This document shows, one piece after another, positions 33,514 to 42,647 of a DNA stretch of 64,000 nucleotides. A program made the translations under genes and the position numbers. The number at the start of each line of letters is the position of its first letter. Within the stretch, counting starts at the first letter, position 1. The notes beneath the pieces are model-generated. The model saw nothing but the letters and a program-made list of their open reading frames with translations, searched no databases and was not told the origin of the DNA. This stretch comes from Belliella pelovolcani (GTDB lineage Bacteria > Bacteroidota > Bacteroidia > Cytophagales > Cyclobacteriaceae): the NCBI RefSeq assembly GCF_900156785.1, contig NZ_FTOP01000015.1, positions 44,628 to 108,627 of the forward strand, read 5' to 3'.

Positions 33514-36312
33514 TTATGAAAGTTTTAATGCTTGTTTTACAATATTATTTTGCTCCTCCACGTGTACCTTGTTGTAACCTGTGGCTGGAGATGCACTCAT
33601 CTTACGAGCGATTACATCCATTGGAAGATCTTTCCACATCATTCTCAAAATGTAGTTCCAATAACCCATGTTTTCAGGCTCTTCTTGCACCCATACTACT
33701 TCTGCTCCTTTGTAAGCTTTCAAGGCATCCATGATTTGCTTCTTAGGAAGTGGATGCAGCTGCTCTACTCTGATGATGGCTACATCTTTTACCTTTTCTT
33801 TCTCTCTGACTTCTTCTAGGTCATAGTAGATCTTTCCAGAACACAAGACAACTCGCTTCACATCTTTGGCTTTTACAGTCTGATCGAGGATGATTTCCCT
33901 AAATCTTCCAGAAGTAAATTCCTCAATTGGCGACATCACCTTTGGATGACGAAGCAGTGACTTTGGAGACATGACCACACAAGGCTTTCTAAACTCCCAA
34001 GCAACCTGTCTTCTTAGCAAGTGAAAAAAGTTAGAAGGCTCGGTGATGTTGGCCACCACCATATTATATTCAGCAGAAAGCTGTAAGAATCGCTCAGGTC
34101 TTGCATTGGAATGCTCAGGCCCTTGACCTTCATAGCCATGAGGCAGGAGCATTACTAATCCGTTCATTTTCTGCCATTTTGATTCACCAGAAGAGATGAA
34201 CTGATCAATCATGGTCTGTGCACCATTGGCAAAATCCCCAAACTGTGCTTCCCAAATAGTCAATGAATGTGGATTGGCCATGGCATAACCATATTCGAAT
34301 CCTAGCACAGCATATTCTGATAAGAGTGAGTTGTAGATAGAGAAAAGCCCCTTGCTATCCTTCATTTCCTTGAGGAAATTGTAAGGCTTATTAGTCGTGG
34401 AATCATGTACCACTGCGTGTCTATGTGAGAAAGTTCCTCTCTGCACATCTTGGCCAGTGATTCTTACAGTCTTCCCTTCCAAAAGCAATGAACCATAAGC
34501 CAGCAACTCTGCTGATGCCCAGTTCAATGACTTGGCATTAAAAAACATGTCCTTTCTCTGCTTCAATTGGATATCAATTTGCTTGATAGGTTTGAAGCCC
34601 TTAGGAACTTGGGTGATCGCTTCTGCTACTTTTTCGATTTGATCATTTGAGATGGCCGTCTCAGGAGATTGCTCAAAATCCTCAGGCTTGGACCTTCTCA
34701 TCGATTGCCACTCTTGCTCAAATTTGGTAAACTGATATGGTAAAGGTTTTTCTTTGACCATATTCAATCTATCTTGAAGCAATTGCCTAAACTCAGCATC
34801 CATTTGCTTGGCAATCTTCGCATCCAAATCTCCTCTTTCGGTCAATCGCTTGACGTAGATTTCTCTTGGATTAGGGTGCTTTGAAATGATGTTGTATAGC
34901 TCTGGCTGAGTGAACTTAGGTTCGTCAGACTCATTATGACCATGACGTCTGTAGCAGACCATATCCACAAAAATATCTTTCTTGAACTTCTGACGGAATT
35001 CTGCGGCAAGTTTAGCCGCGAATACAACTGCCTCGGCATTGTCACCATTGACGTGAATTACTGGTGCATCGATGATCTTCGCGACATCTGTACAATAGAT
35101 GGATGTTCTGGCATCATCAAAATCAGTCGTAAAACCTACTTGATTATTGATCACAAAATGAATAGTCCCACCAGTATTGTAGCCTTTCAGACCTGCCATC
35201 TGTGTCACTTCATATACGATGCCTTGTCCTGCTACAGCTGCATCACCATGGATCAAAATTGGGAGTGCTTTGGTAGAGTCTCCTTTGTGTTGAGCATCAA
35301 TCTTTGCTCTGATAAAACCTTCCACTACGGGATTTACAGCTTCTAAGTGAGATGGATTTGGAGCAAGTTTTAAGTTTACTTTCTTATCATCTTGGGTGGT
35401 GATATCACTAGAATAGCCCATGTGGTACTTCACATCACCATCACCCATGGTCAGGTCAGGCTTGGCTGTTCCTTCGAATTCAGAAAAAATCTGCTCATAA
35501 GTTTTCCCCATGATATTGGCAAGCACATTGAGTCTGCCTCGGTGTGCCATACCGATCATCACTTCTTCTACACCTAGCTCAGCTCCCTTATTGATTACTG
35601 CATCCAAGAAAGGAATGGTACTTTCGCCACCTTCCAATGAAAAACGCTTCTGCCCGAGATACTTGGTGTGTAGGAAGTTTTCAAAAACTACTGCCTCATT
35701 TAGTTTGGAGAGGATTCTCTTTTTCTCTTCTGTCGGAGGATTGAACGCTAGGGCTTCCTTTTCAATTTTGGTTTTCAACCAATCCAACATCTCAGGATCT
35801 CTGATGTAGAGATACTCAAAACCCATCGGGCCTTCGTAGATGGTCTTCAATGACTCTACGATTTTGGAAAGCTTAGCAGCACCTATTCCAATTTCGTTAC
35901 CAGCTTGAAATTCGGTATTGAGGTCATTTTGATCCAAACCAAAATCTTCTAGGTCGATCAGTGCCTTCCTGTCTCTTCTTTCTCTGACAGGGTTGGTCTT
36001 GGATCTTAAGTGCGCTCTCGATCTATGTGCATGAATCAAGGCCCTTACTTTGATTTCCTTCGGCAGTTGCTCCATATCCATGATGGTACCGCGTGTAGCA
36101 AGTGAGCCATTGGCTGCGGGTTGGCTGCTCGAAATATTGGTAACTTGCGCTCCACCGTTTTCATCTTCTCCATATTGGGTGATGGCAAATTCAAAACCAT
36201 CAAAAAATGTCTTCCAACTTGGATCAACAGATTCGGGATTGTTCTTGTATGCTGCATATAGCTCATCTATGTAGGCTACATGTGCATTGGCGATATAGGA
36301 ATATTTATCCAT
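33514..36312 (-). CDS. sucA: 2-oxoglutarate dehydrogenase E1
   Basis: A 932-residue thiamine-diphosphate enzyme that decarboxylates 2-oxoglutarate. The N-terminus has YIDELYAAYKNNPESVDPSW. ALIHAHRSRAHLRSKTNP near residue 92 and GMAHRGRLNVLANIMGK near 255 are conserved, and HGDAAVAGQGIVYE near 355 binds the cofactor. The C-terminal transketolase-like half includes SGESKWQKMNGLVMLLPHGYEGQGPEHS. The first gene of the operon, with a strong promoter upstream at 36335. Confidence 0.96.
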   Translation of the reverse strand: MDKYSYIANAHVAYIDELYAAYKNNPESVDPSWKTFFDGFEFAITQYGEDENGGAQVTNISSSQPAANGSLATRGTIMDMEQLPKEIKVRALIHAHRSRAHLRSKTNPVRERRDRKALIDLEDFGLDQNDLNTEFQAGNEIGIGAAKLSKIVESLKTIYEGPMGFEYLYIRDPEMLDWLKTKIEKEALAFNPPTEEKKRILSKLNEAVVFENFLHTKYLGQKRFSLEGGESTIPFLDAVINKGAELGVEEVMIGMAHRGRLNVLANIMGKTYEQIFSEFEGTAKPDLTMGDGDVKYHMGYSSDITTQDDKKVNLKLAPNPSHLEAVNPVVEGFIRAKIDAQHKGDSTKALPILIHGDAAVAGQGIVYEVTQMAGLKGYNTGGTIHFVINNQVGFTTDFDDARTSIYCTDVAKIIDAPVIHVNGDNAEAVVFAAKLAAEFRQKFKKDIFVDMVCYRRHGHNESDEPKFTQPELYNIISKHPNPREIYVKRLTERGDLDAKIAKQMDAEFRQLLQDRLNMVKEKPLPYQFTKFEQEWQSMRRSKPEDFEQSPETAISNDQIEKVAEAITQVPKGFKPIKQIDIQLKQRKDMFFNAKSLNWASAELLAYGSLLLEGKTVRITGQDVQRGTFSHRHAVVHDSTTNKPYNFLKEMKDSKGLFSIYNSLLSEYAVLGFEYGYAMANPHSLTIWEAQFGDFANGAQTMIDQFISSGESKWQKMNGLVMLLPHGYEGQGPEHSNARPERFLQLSAEYNMVVANITEPSNFFHLLRRQVAWEFRKPCVVMSPKSLLRHPKVMSPIEEFTSGRFREIILDQTVKAKDVKRVVLCSGKIYYDLEEVREKEKVKDVAIIRVEQLHPLPKKQIMDALKAYKGAEVVWVQEEPENMGYWNYILRMMWKDLPMDVIARKMSASPATGYNKVHVEEQNNIVKQALKLS

Positions 36313-36334
36313 GATTGAGTTTTTGCTAACAACA

Positions 36335-36365
36335 CAAAGGTACCTAGTTATGTTTGCTATTGAAA
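36335..36365 (-). promoter_or_regulatory. Promoter of sucA
   Basis: On the minus strand TTTC at 36365-36362 (one mismatch from TTTG), 19 nt, then TACCTTTG at 36342-36335. It lies about 23 bp before the sucA start. Confidence 0.75.
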
Positions 36366-36571
36366 ATCGTATATTCGTTTATCCAAATATATTTGATTAT
36401 CTTATCAATAGACATTCAAAACATGATTCAGAATTTTCTCGAGAATCAAATAAACAGTATGCCGATAAGTAAAATTTTCTATGGATTGGCAGAATTAAAC
36501 AAATTAAAATTAGGGAAAGAAGTAACTATAATGATTAGCGAGATATAGCTCTTTGGGTCATTGAAAAATAA
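36366..36571. other. Intergenic stretch with a doubtful small ORF
   Basis: A plus-strand frame of 64 codons begins at 36354 within the sucA promoter and ends at 36548 (tail MIQNFLENQINSMPISKIFYG). A terminator follows at 36572. Composition is low-complexity AT, so a gene is possible but unsupported. Confidence 0.25.
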
Positions 36572-36598
36572 AAAAGGCGCCAATCGGCGCCTTTTTAA
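36570..36598. terminator. Bidirectional terminator
   Basis: AAAAAGGCGCC pairs perfectly with GGCGCCTTTTT around AATC. It can end the leftward SusD-containing transcript and any rightward one. Confidence 0.9.
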
Positions 36599-36614
36599 AG
36601 TGTAAAATCAAAGA

Positions 36615-37976
36615 TTAGTATCCATCATTTTGGACGAGGTTATTATTCACTTCAATCTCTTGAAGTGGTATTGGCCAAATCACTCTAAATTGTTCATTGG
36701 CAGGGAATAGCTCTCCTACAGTACCATATCGTAGCAAATCGGTATATCTATGACCTTCAAATGCAAACTCTAGTCTTCTCTGCTGAAGAATTTCAGTCAA
36801 GGCTGCCTCATTCGTCAATAAATCAGTAAGTAATAGACTGGATAGACCTGCTCTATTTCTGATGACATTAATATCGTCTATGATCTGCGTATTGGTCAAC
36901 AAGCCAGTACCAGCAGCTCTAGCATTTGCTTCTGCTCTGATCATAAACATCTCTGCAAGTCTGATCAAAGGAACATTGTCATCATTGGTAGCCGATCTAA
37001 AGTATTTTACAACTCTTAGAACATTACCTTGTTGAAGTACAGAAGCGTTAAACCTAACATCTCCATTAGAACCTGCCGATTGGAAAAGGTTAAAGAAAGC
37101 TGGTCTCAAATAAAATTTCTGTCCTGCTGTAGCTGGATCTGAGGAAATAGCAAGAGTACTTTGGTCACCAGATACATTGGTGAAATTCAACTCAAGAATC
37201 ATTTCATTATTTCCTTTGATTCTAAAGATATCAGCATAAGTAGATTGTAGCGTATAAACTCCCGAATTGATAACCTCAGAAGCTTTCTGAGCTGCCAAAG
37301 CATTATTGCCTTGCTGTAAATATACTCTTGCTAGCAAAGCTGTAGCTGCGAATCTTCTTGCTCTAAATGGAGCATTAGGTGTATTACCTATATTCTGCTC
37401 TGCAAATGTCAAATCATCAATGATAAATTGATACATTTCTTGAGAAGAAGCTCTTGGAGCAAAATTCAAGCTTTCTGTATCTGCGATGAAATCCTCAACG
37501 ATAGGAACACCACCGAATACTCTGAGCATATCAAAGTACACGTAAGCCCTAAGGAATCTGGCTTCTGCAATTATAGCCAATCTCTGAGCATCAGAAATAT
37601 TTTCAATATTCGGAGCTGAGAAGATTACAAAATTGGCATTTCTGATCACACTGTACATTGTCTGCCATGTACTTCTTATTTGGAGGTTAGAAGGATTTAT
37701 TCTTCTAGAACTTACCTCTTGATCTGTTGTAAAAGTACCAGCATGAGCTAAATTATCTGTGTACACATCTTGATAATACAGATATCTTAATCCGTAATAG
37801 TTTCCACTTTGCATGGCATTGTACATACCTGCCAAGGCCAATTGTGCATTTCTATTAGTAGTAATTGCACCATCAACATCAATTTGGTTTACAGGCTCCT
37901 GTTCTAGTGTATCACAAGACACACCGACTAACAGCAGCAGGACAACCAAGTAGTTATATATATTAAATCTTTTCAT
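36615..37976 (-). CDS. SusD/RagB-family nutrient-binding lipoprotein (pair 1)
   Basis: A 453-residue surface lipoprotein (lipobox VGVSC near residue 21). It has the SusD TPR-like helical fold: LALAGMYNAMQSGNYYGLRYLYYQDVYTDN near 48, RFLRAYVYFDMLRVFGGVPIV near 135, and the C-terminal EILQQRRLEFAFEGHRYTDLLRYG near 390. It is 5 nt downstream of a SusC gene and would act as its lid, capturing a ligand. No enzyme lies near, so the substrate is unknown. Confidence 0.93.
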   Translation of the reverse strand: MKRFNIYNYLVVLLLLVGVSCDTLEQEPVNQIDVDGAITTNRNAQLALAGMYNAMQSGNYYGLRYLYYQDVYTDNLAHAGTFTTDQEVSSRRINPSNLQIRSTWQTMYSVIRNANFVIFSAPNIENISDAQRLAIIAEARFLRAYVYFDMLRVFGGVPIVEDFIADTESLNFAPRASSQEMYQFIIDDLTFAEQNIGNTPNAPFRARRFAATALLARVYLQQGNNALAAQKASEVINSGVYTLQSTYADIFRIKGNNEMILELNFTNVSGDQSTLAISSDPATAGQKFYLRPAFFNLFQSAGSNGDVRFNASVLQQGNVLRVVKYFRSATNDDNVPLIRLAEMFMIRAEANARAAGTGLLTNTQIIDDINVIRNRAGLSSLLLTDLLTNEAALTEILQQRRLEFAFEGHRYTDLLRYGTVGELFPANEQFRVIWPIPLQEIEVNNNLVQNDGY

Positions 37977-37981
37977 ATTGA

Positions 37982-40900
37982 TTAAAATCCTATGTTAACA
38001 CCAAATGTATAAGTTCTAGGCTGCGGGAAAGTGTAGAAATCTACACCAATTGTGGTATTAGAAGTTCCTGCAAAGTTCACCTCAGGATCAAAACCAGAAT
38101 AGTTTGTGAATGTCAATAAGTTCTGTGCTTGTGCATAGAATCTTACACTTCTCAATTTCAACCTTTCGAGTGTTTGCTGTGGCAATCTATATCCAATAAC
38201 CAAGTTCTTCACTCTTAAGTAAGATCCATCTTCGATAAATCTAGTGGTGTTTGATTGGTTATTTCTATTAGCAGACACATCCCAAGCAGCTCTTGGCACT
38301 TGACCATTACCAGGATTGTCTTCTGATCTCCATCTATTTTCTACAGTTGCTCTATTGTTGTCATCGAAGAAGTTAGCAAACATCCCTTCTTGGAAAGAAC
38401 CAGCTGCATTCCAGATTTCATTTCCGTAAGAGAATTGCATGAAGATCTGAGCATCGAAACCCTTGTAGCTAAAGGTGTTGGTGAAACCACCAAAGAACTT
38501 TGGTTGAGCATTACCAATTACAGTGAAATCATCATCAGTAATAATTCCATCTCCATTGATATCTCTATAATTCATATCACCAGCTCTAATTCCAAAAGCT
38601 TGTCTAGAATCAGGGACATCTGCTTGAGTTGCAAATACACCGTCTGCAATTAGACCATAGAAAGTTCCTATTGGGAACCCTTCCCTCAATACTAAAGAGT
38701 TTCCACCAAAACCATAGAACACATCCTCTCCTTCATACAATTCAAGGATTTTGTTTCTATTGAAGGTCAAGTTCAAGTCAGTTCTCCAATTAAGTCCATT
38801 AGGTCTGTCAATGTTTACAGTAGACACTGTAAATTCCCAACCCTTATTCTCAACTGATCCAATATTTGATTGATAAGAACCATATCCATTTTGTGTAGGA
38901 ATGGGTCTAGCAAAAAGTAAGTCAGTTGTTTTCTTGTAATAATAGTCCGCAACCAATGTCAATCGACCATTAAACAAGCCCATGTCAAGTCCAATATCAG
39001 TTTGAGCTGTATTTTCCCATTTCAAATCAGGGTTACCCAACTGAACTGGAACAATGGATGGAGAACCTAAGTAGTTTCCAGCACCAACTAAACCTCTCCA
39101 TGAGAAATTACCAATCTCCTGATTACCGGTAAGACCAAATGACCCTCTCAATTTCAAATCAGAGAAAAGATCTAAATCGCTCATGAAAGCTTCTTCATTG
39201 ATTCTCCAACCAGCAGAAACTGACGGGAAGTAACCCCATCTGTTGTTTGGACCAAACCTTGAAGACGCATCTGCTCTAAATGAAGAGCTAAACAAATACC
39301 TCTCTTTGAAACTGTAATTCACCCTACCAAAGTAGGATTCTAAGCCCCAGCCTACGAAGTTGTTAGACCCTTCATTTACCAAAGCTGCTGCTCCGATGTA
39401 TCTGAATCTATCACCTGGGAACTGGATACCTCTTACAAAAGAAGATGAAATCAAGTTTTCTTCTCTATTGTGACCTGCTACAAGATTTAAGCTATGACCA
39501 CCTTCAAATACTTTTGAATAGTCAATAAATGCTTCAGCAACCCATTTGATAGGGTTATTGGTAGAGAAAGATCCTGAGCCACCTTCTGCAGTTGAAGAAG
39601 AACCTGGATAGTTGTCAGGTGTATATCTTCTTTCAGAGAAGTTCAAAACATCAGCACCAACTCTAACATTGAAGTTCAAACCTTCGGTAACTTTATATTT
39701 GGCCAAAGCATTGGTGAAAATTCTAATGGATTGGTTTTCATCATCATTTTCTGTTCCCTCAGCTACAGGGTTGGAATAGAAGAATTGTGGTCTTGTATAT
39801 GAACCATTTTCTTCAAATACTGGCCACAATGGTGAGGCGGCAAGTGAGTTTGCAAAAGGACCATTCAAAGTATTATCTGAAACGATCCTGTTTTGAACCG
39901 CTCTACTGATACCCGAGTTGAATGAAATTTCAAATCTGTCATTGATTTTATGATCTAGGTTGAACCTAGTTGACATCCTAGAATAACTTGAATTGATCAC
40001 TGTACCTTGCTGGTCAAAGTAGTTACCTGAAATGTAGTACTTTGTCCTTTCATTACCTCCACTGATACTCAATTCATAATTTTGAATCGGAGCTGACCTA
40101 GTTACTTCTCTCACCCAATTGGTATTGACATCATCTCCATAAGGCAAGCCTCCATAATAGAAATCTAGGATCTCTTCATCAGAAATTTCAGAAGAAGGAA
40201 CACCGAAGAAATCCTCTGAAAAGGCATCTTTGAACAAGTCCAAGTAGCCATCTCTATCCAAGAATCTTGGCTCATTCCACAATTGTTGTGTCCCGCCATA
40301 TACATTCAAGTTTACCTGTGTTTTCTGATCTGCACCTCTTTTGGTAGTAATCAAAACCACACCATTGGCAGCTCTTGAGCCATAGATCGCAGCAGCAGCA
40401 GCATCTTTCAATACTTCCATAGACTCGATGTCATTTGGATTCAAGTCAGCTAAAGCATTCGATGACTGTCCACCAAAACCAAGCTGAGAAGGATCTCCCG
40501 TGGTCATTGGTACGCCATCTATTACAAATAAAGGCTGATTGGAAGCAGAAATAGAAGATGAACCTCTCACCCTAACAGAAATACCAGCACCCGGAGTACC
40601 AGCATTTTGAGTAATCTGTACACCTGCTATACGACCTTGCAAAGCTTGATCAATACCGAGCGCAGGTACGTCCTTGATGATAGCAGCATTCAACTGCCCA
40701 ACAGAACCAGTCAATTCCTTTTTCTCCACACTTCCATAACCTACAACGACTACTTCACTCAAGGTTTTAGAGTCTAATTGTAGCGTGATGTCTATAGAAG
40801 ACCTATTTCCTACAGCTGCTTCTTGAGAAAGAAATCCCACAAAGGAATAGACCAATGTCTCGTTCTCAGAAGCTTGGATGGAATACTTTCCATCGATATC

Positions 40901-41068
40901 GGTAATCGCACCTCTCGTGGTACCTTTGATACGAATATTCACTCCCGGCAAGGGAAGGTTATCTTCTGCCGAGATTACTGTACCTGTTACCTGTCGCTGC
41001 TGCGCCCAGACCTCCCCATGGAAGGAAAAAGCGAAAAGCGACAAAATGATTAGTAATACTTTTCTCAT
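37982..41068 (-). CDS. SusC/RagA TonB-dependent receptor (pair 1)
   Basis: A 1028-residue outer membrane protein. A signal peptide ends near VWAQ. An N-terminal CarboxypepD-reg-like domain (VTGTVISAEDNLPLPGVNIRIKG) follows, then the plug domain (SEVVVVGYGS, VRVRGSSSISASNQPLFVIDGVPM, MEVLKDAAAAAIYGSRAANGVVLIT near 205) and a 22-strand barrel ending in NIGF. It imports a substrate with TonB-ExbBD energy. The sibling SusC at 42.6 kb is similar in the first 240 residues, suggesting duplication. Confidence 0.95.
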   Translation of the reverse strand: MRKVLLIILSLFAFSFHGEVWAQQRQVTGTVISAEDNLPLPGVNIRIKGTTRGAITDIDGKYSIQASENETLVYSFVGFLSQEAAVGNRSSIDITLQLDSKTLSEVVVVGYGSVEKKELTGSVGQLNAAIIKDVPALGIDQALQGRIAGVQITQNAGTPGAGISVRVRGSSSISASNQPLFVIDGVPMTTGDPSQLGFGGQSSNALADLNPNDIESMEVLKDAAAAAIYGSRAANGVVLITTKRGADQKTQVNLNVYGGTQQLWNEPRFLDRDGYLDLFKDAFSEDFFGVPSSEISDEEILDFYYGGLPYGDDVNTNWVREVTRSAPIQNYELSISGGNERTKYYISGNYFDQQGTVINSSYSRMSTRFNLDHKINDRFEISFNSGISRAVQNRIVSDNTLNGPFANSLAASPLWPVFEENGSYTRPQFFYSNPVAEGTENDDENQSIRIFTNALAKYKVTEGLNFNVRVGADVLNFSERRYTPDNYPGSSSTAEGGSGSFSTNNPIKWVAEAFIDYSKVFEGGHSLNLVAGHNREENLISSSFVRGIQFPGDRFRYIGAAALVNEGSNNFVGWGLESYFGRVNYSFKERYLFSSSFRADASSRFGPNNRWGYFPSVSAGWRINEEAFMSDLDLFSDLKLRGSFGLTGNQEIGNFSWRGLVGAGNYLGSPSIVPVQLGNPDLKWENTAQTDIGLDMGLFNGRLTLVADYYYKKTTDLLFARPIPTQNGYGSYQSNIGSVENKGWEFTVSTVNIDRPNGLNWRTDLNLTFNRNKILELYEGEDVFYGFGGNSLVLREGFPIGTFYGLIADGVFATQADVPDSRQAFGIRAGDMNYRDINGDGIITDDDFTVIGNAQPKFFGGFTNTFSYKGFDAQIFMQFSYGNEIWNAAGSFQEGMFANFFDDNNRATVENRWRSEDNPGNGQVPRAAWDVSANRNNQSNTTRFIEDGSYLRVKNLVIGYRLPQQTLERLKLRSVRFYAQAQNLLTFTNYSGFDPEVNFAGTSNTTIGVDFYTFPQPRTYTFGVNIGF

Positions 41069-41099
41069 ACAATAGTTGATTTATTTTTTTTTTAGCCTT

Positions 41100-41130
41100 C
41101 AAATATTGGGAAAATAGTTTACAATTCAAA
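41100..41130 (-). promoter_or_regulatory. Promoter of SusC/SusD pair 1
   Basis: On the minus strand TTTG (41130-41127), 19 nt, AATATTTG (41107-41100), one mismatch to the consensus. It precedes the SusC start by about 32 bp. Confidence 0.65.
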
Positions 41131-41211
41131 AAAAAATAATAATCGTTATATTATTATAGTGAATGGGCTCTATTATAAAATTTAATTATGCAAATTTTAC
41201 TTATAATAAAA

Positions 41212-41243
41212 TAAAAAAAGAGGCCTGTCTGTAACAAGCCTCT
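41212..41243 (-). terminator. Terminator of SusC/SusD pair 2
   Basis: AGAGGC and GCCTCT pair and are followed on the minus strand by T7. It closes the pair 2 transcript, so the two SusCD pairs are separately transcribed. Confidence 0.85.
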
Positions 41244-41269
41244 TCTCTTATTGTTTCAATTTATTTTAA

Positions 41270-42634
41270 TTACCCTCCATACCCTTGGTTCTGTACCAAA
41301 TTCGGATTGGCATCCATCTCTCTCTGTGGAATCGGGAATACCATCCTAGGATCGTTAAATTGATAAGTGGTATTTCCTTCTGTCACCGAACCACGAGTCC
41401 TTTTCACATCATGAATCGCATGACCTTCGTGTGCCAACTCAAGCTTTCTTTCTCTTAAAATCTGCTCCAAAGTCACCGTAGTCAAAGCTGGAAGGCCGAC
41501 ACGAGCCCTCACTCTATTGATATCTTCTAGCGGTGTGGCTCCTGTTGTAGTGCTGGCTCTTAAATTTGCCTCTGCTCTTGTCAGATATAACTCAGCCAAG
41601 CGCATCACTTTTACATTCTTAAATTGATCCCTCCACTTGGCTGTTCTTTCCTCACCTGCATCAAAGAAGAATTGATCCAATCTATCATCGTCAGCCTCGT
41701 ATTGTGCAATATGCTGAGAAAGTATCGCCACATCTCCACCTCTTGCACCAAACTGAGGCAAGGAGTAGAACAAGAACATGTCATTAGCAGGATCCTGGGT
41801 ATTGACTTGAATAGTAAACAAATCTTCCTGAGAGTCATTGTCCGTGTTGAAAGCATTCATAAATACCGGCACCAAGCTTTTCCCATTCGTAGTAGCAGTA
41901 TTGATCGCTCTATTAGCGGCATCTCTAGCATCTCCAAATCTTTCCATTTGTAGGTATACACGAGATAGCTGAGCCGATACTACATAGTTTCTAGCCAAGA
42001 ATGAATTCACAGCAGGCAACAATGATTCCGCTCTATTCAAATCATTGAGAATCTGTTGATATACTTCTTCTACGGTATTTCTGCTTACAAAACTCTCTTC
42101 GTCAATCTGACGAGTAGGCTGCAACACCAGTGGAACCCCAAGATTTGAACTCACATTACCTGATGTGTAAGGCTGAGCATAAAGCTTGATCAATTCAAAA
42201 TACATCGAGCCTCTGATAAACAAAGCTTCTCCTTCTACTCTTCCTCTGTCTGATTCATTCACTACATCCAAGGCAGAGAGCACGTTGTTGGCTACGTTAA
42301 TCGCTCTGTAAGCTGCAGCCCAAGTACCCTCCACAAAAGAGTTGTTCACGAATATCTGCTTGTTAAACATCTCCCTTGGTTGATTGAAAGTACCTTCCCA
42401 CCTTACTTCATTGTTTGCTCCTAGCATTTCTGAATACAGCTGTAATCTACCTCCGTAAAGGGACGTACTTCTCATTTCTGCATATGCCCCCAACAAAACA
42501 CTCTTTACATTAGCATCAGAATTCAATGCCAAGCTTTGATCGATACTTTGTTGTGGAGAGATGAACAATTGATCGTCACAGCTACTAAAAACTGCTGTCA
42601 ATCCTATTAATCCCGTGATTATATATTTTTTCAT
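41270..42634 (-). CDS. SusD/RagB-family nutrient-binding lipoprotein (pair 2)
   Basis: A 454-residue lipoprotein (lipobox VFSSC near residue 19). SusD features: VLLGAYAEMRSTSLYGGRLQLYSEMLG near 50, EALFIRGSMYFELIKLYAQPY near 135, and LERKLELAHEGHAIHDVKRTRG-like region near 390. It follows SusC 2 by 13 nt. Sequence differs from the pair 1 SusD in the ligand-facing loops, so a different ligand is likely. Confidence 0.92.
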   Translation of the reverse strand: MKKYIITGLIGLTAVFSSCDDQLFISPQQSIDQSLALNSDANVKSVLLGAYAEMRSTSLYGGRLQLYSEMLGANNEVRWEGTFNQPREMFNKQIFVNNSFVEGTWAAAYRAINVANNVLSALDVVNESDRGRVEGEALFIRGSMYFELIKLYAQPYTSGNVSSNLGVPLVLQPTRQIDEESFVSRNTVEEVYQQILNDLNRAESLLPAVNSFLARNYVVSAQLSRVYLQMERFGDARDAANRAINTATTNGKSLVPVFMNAFNTDNDSQEDLFTIQVNTQDPANDMFLFYSLPQFGARGGDVAILSQHIAQYEADDDRLDQFFFDAGEERTAKWRDQFKNVKVMRLAELYLTRAEANLRASTTTGATPLEDINRVRARVGLPALTTVTLEQILRERKLELAHEGHAIHDVKRTRGSVTEGNTTYQFNDPRMVFPIPQREMDANPNLVQNQGYGG

Positions 42635-42647
42635 CTTCGTATCTTAT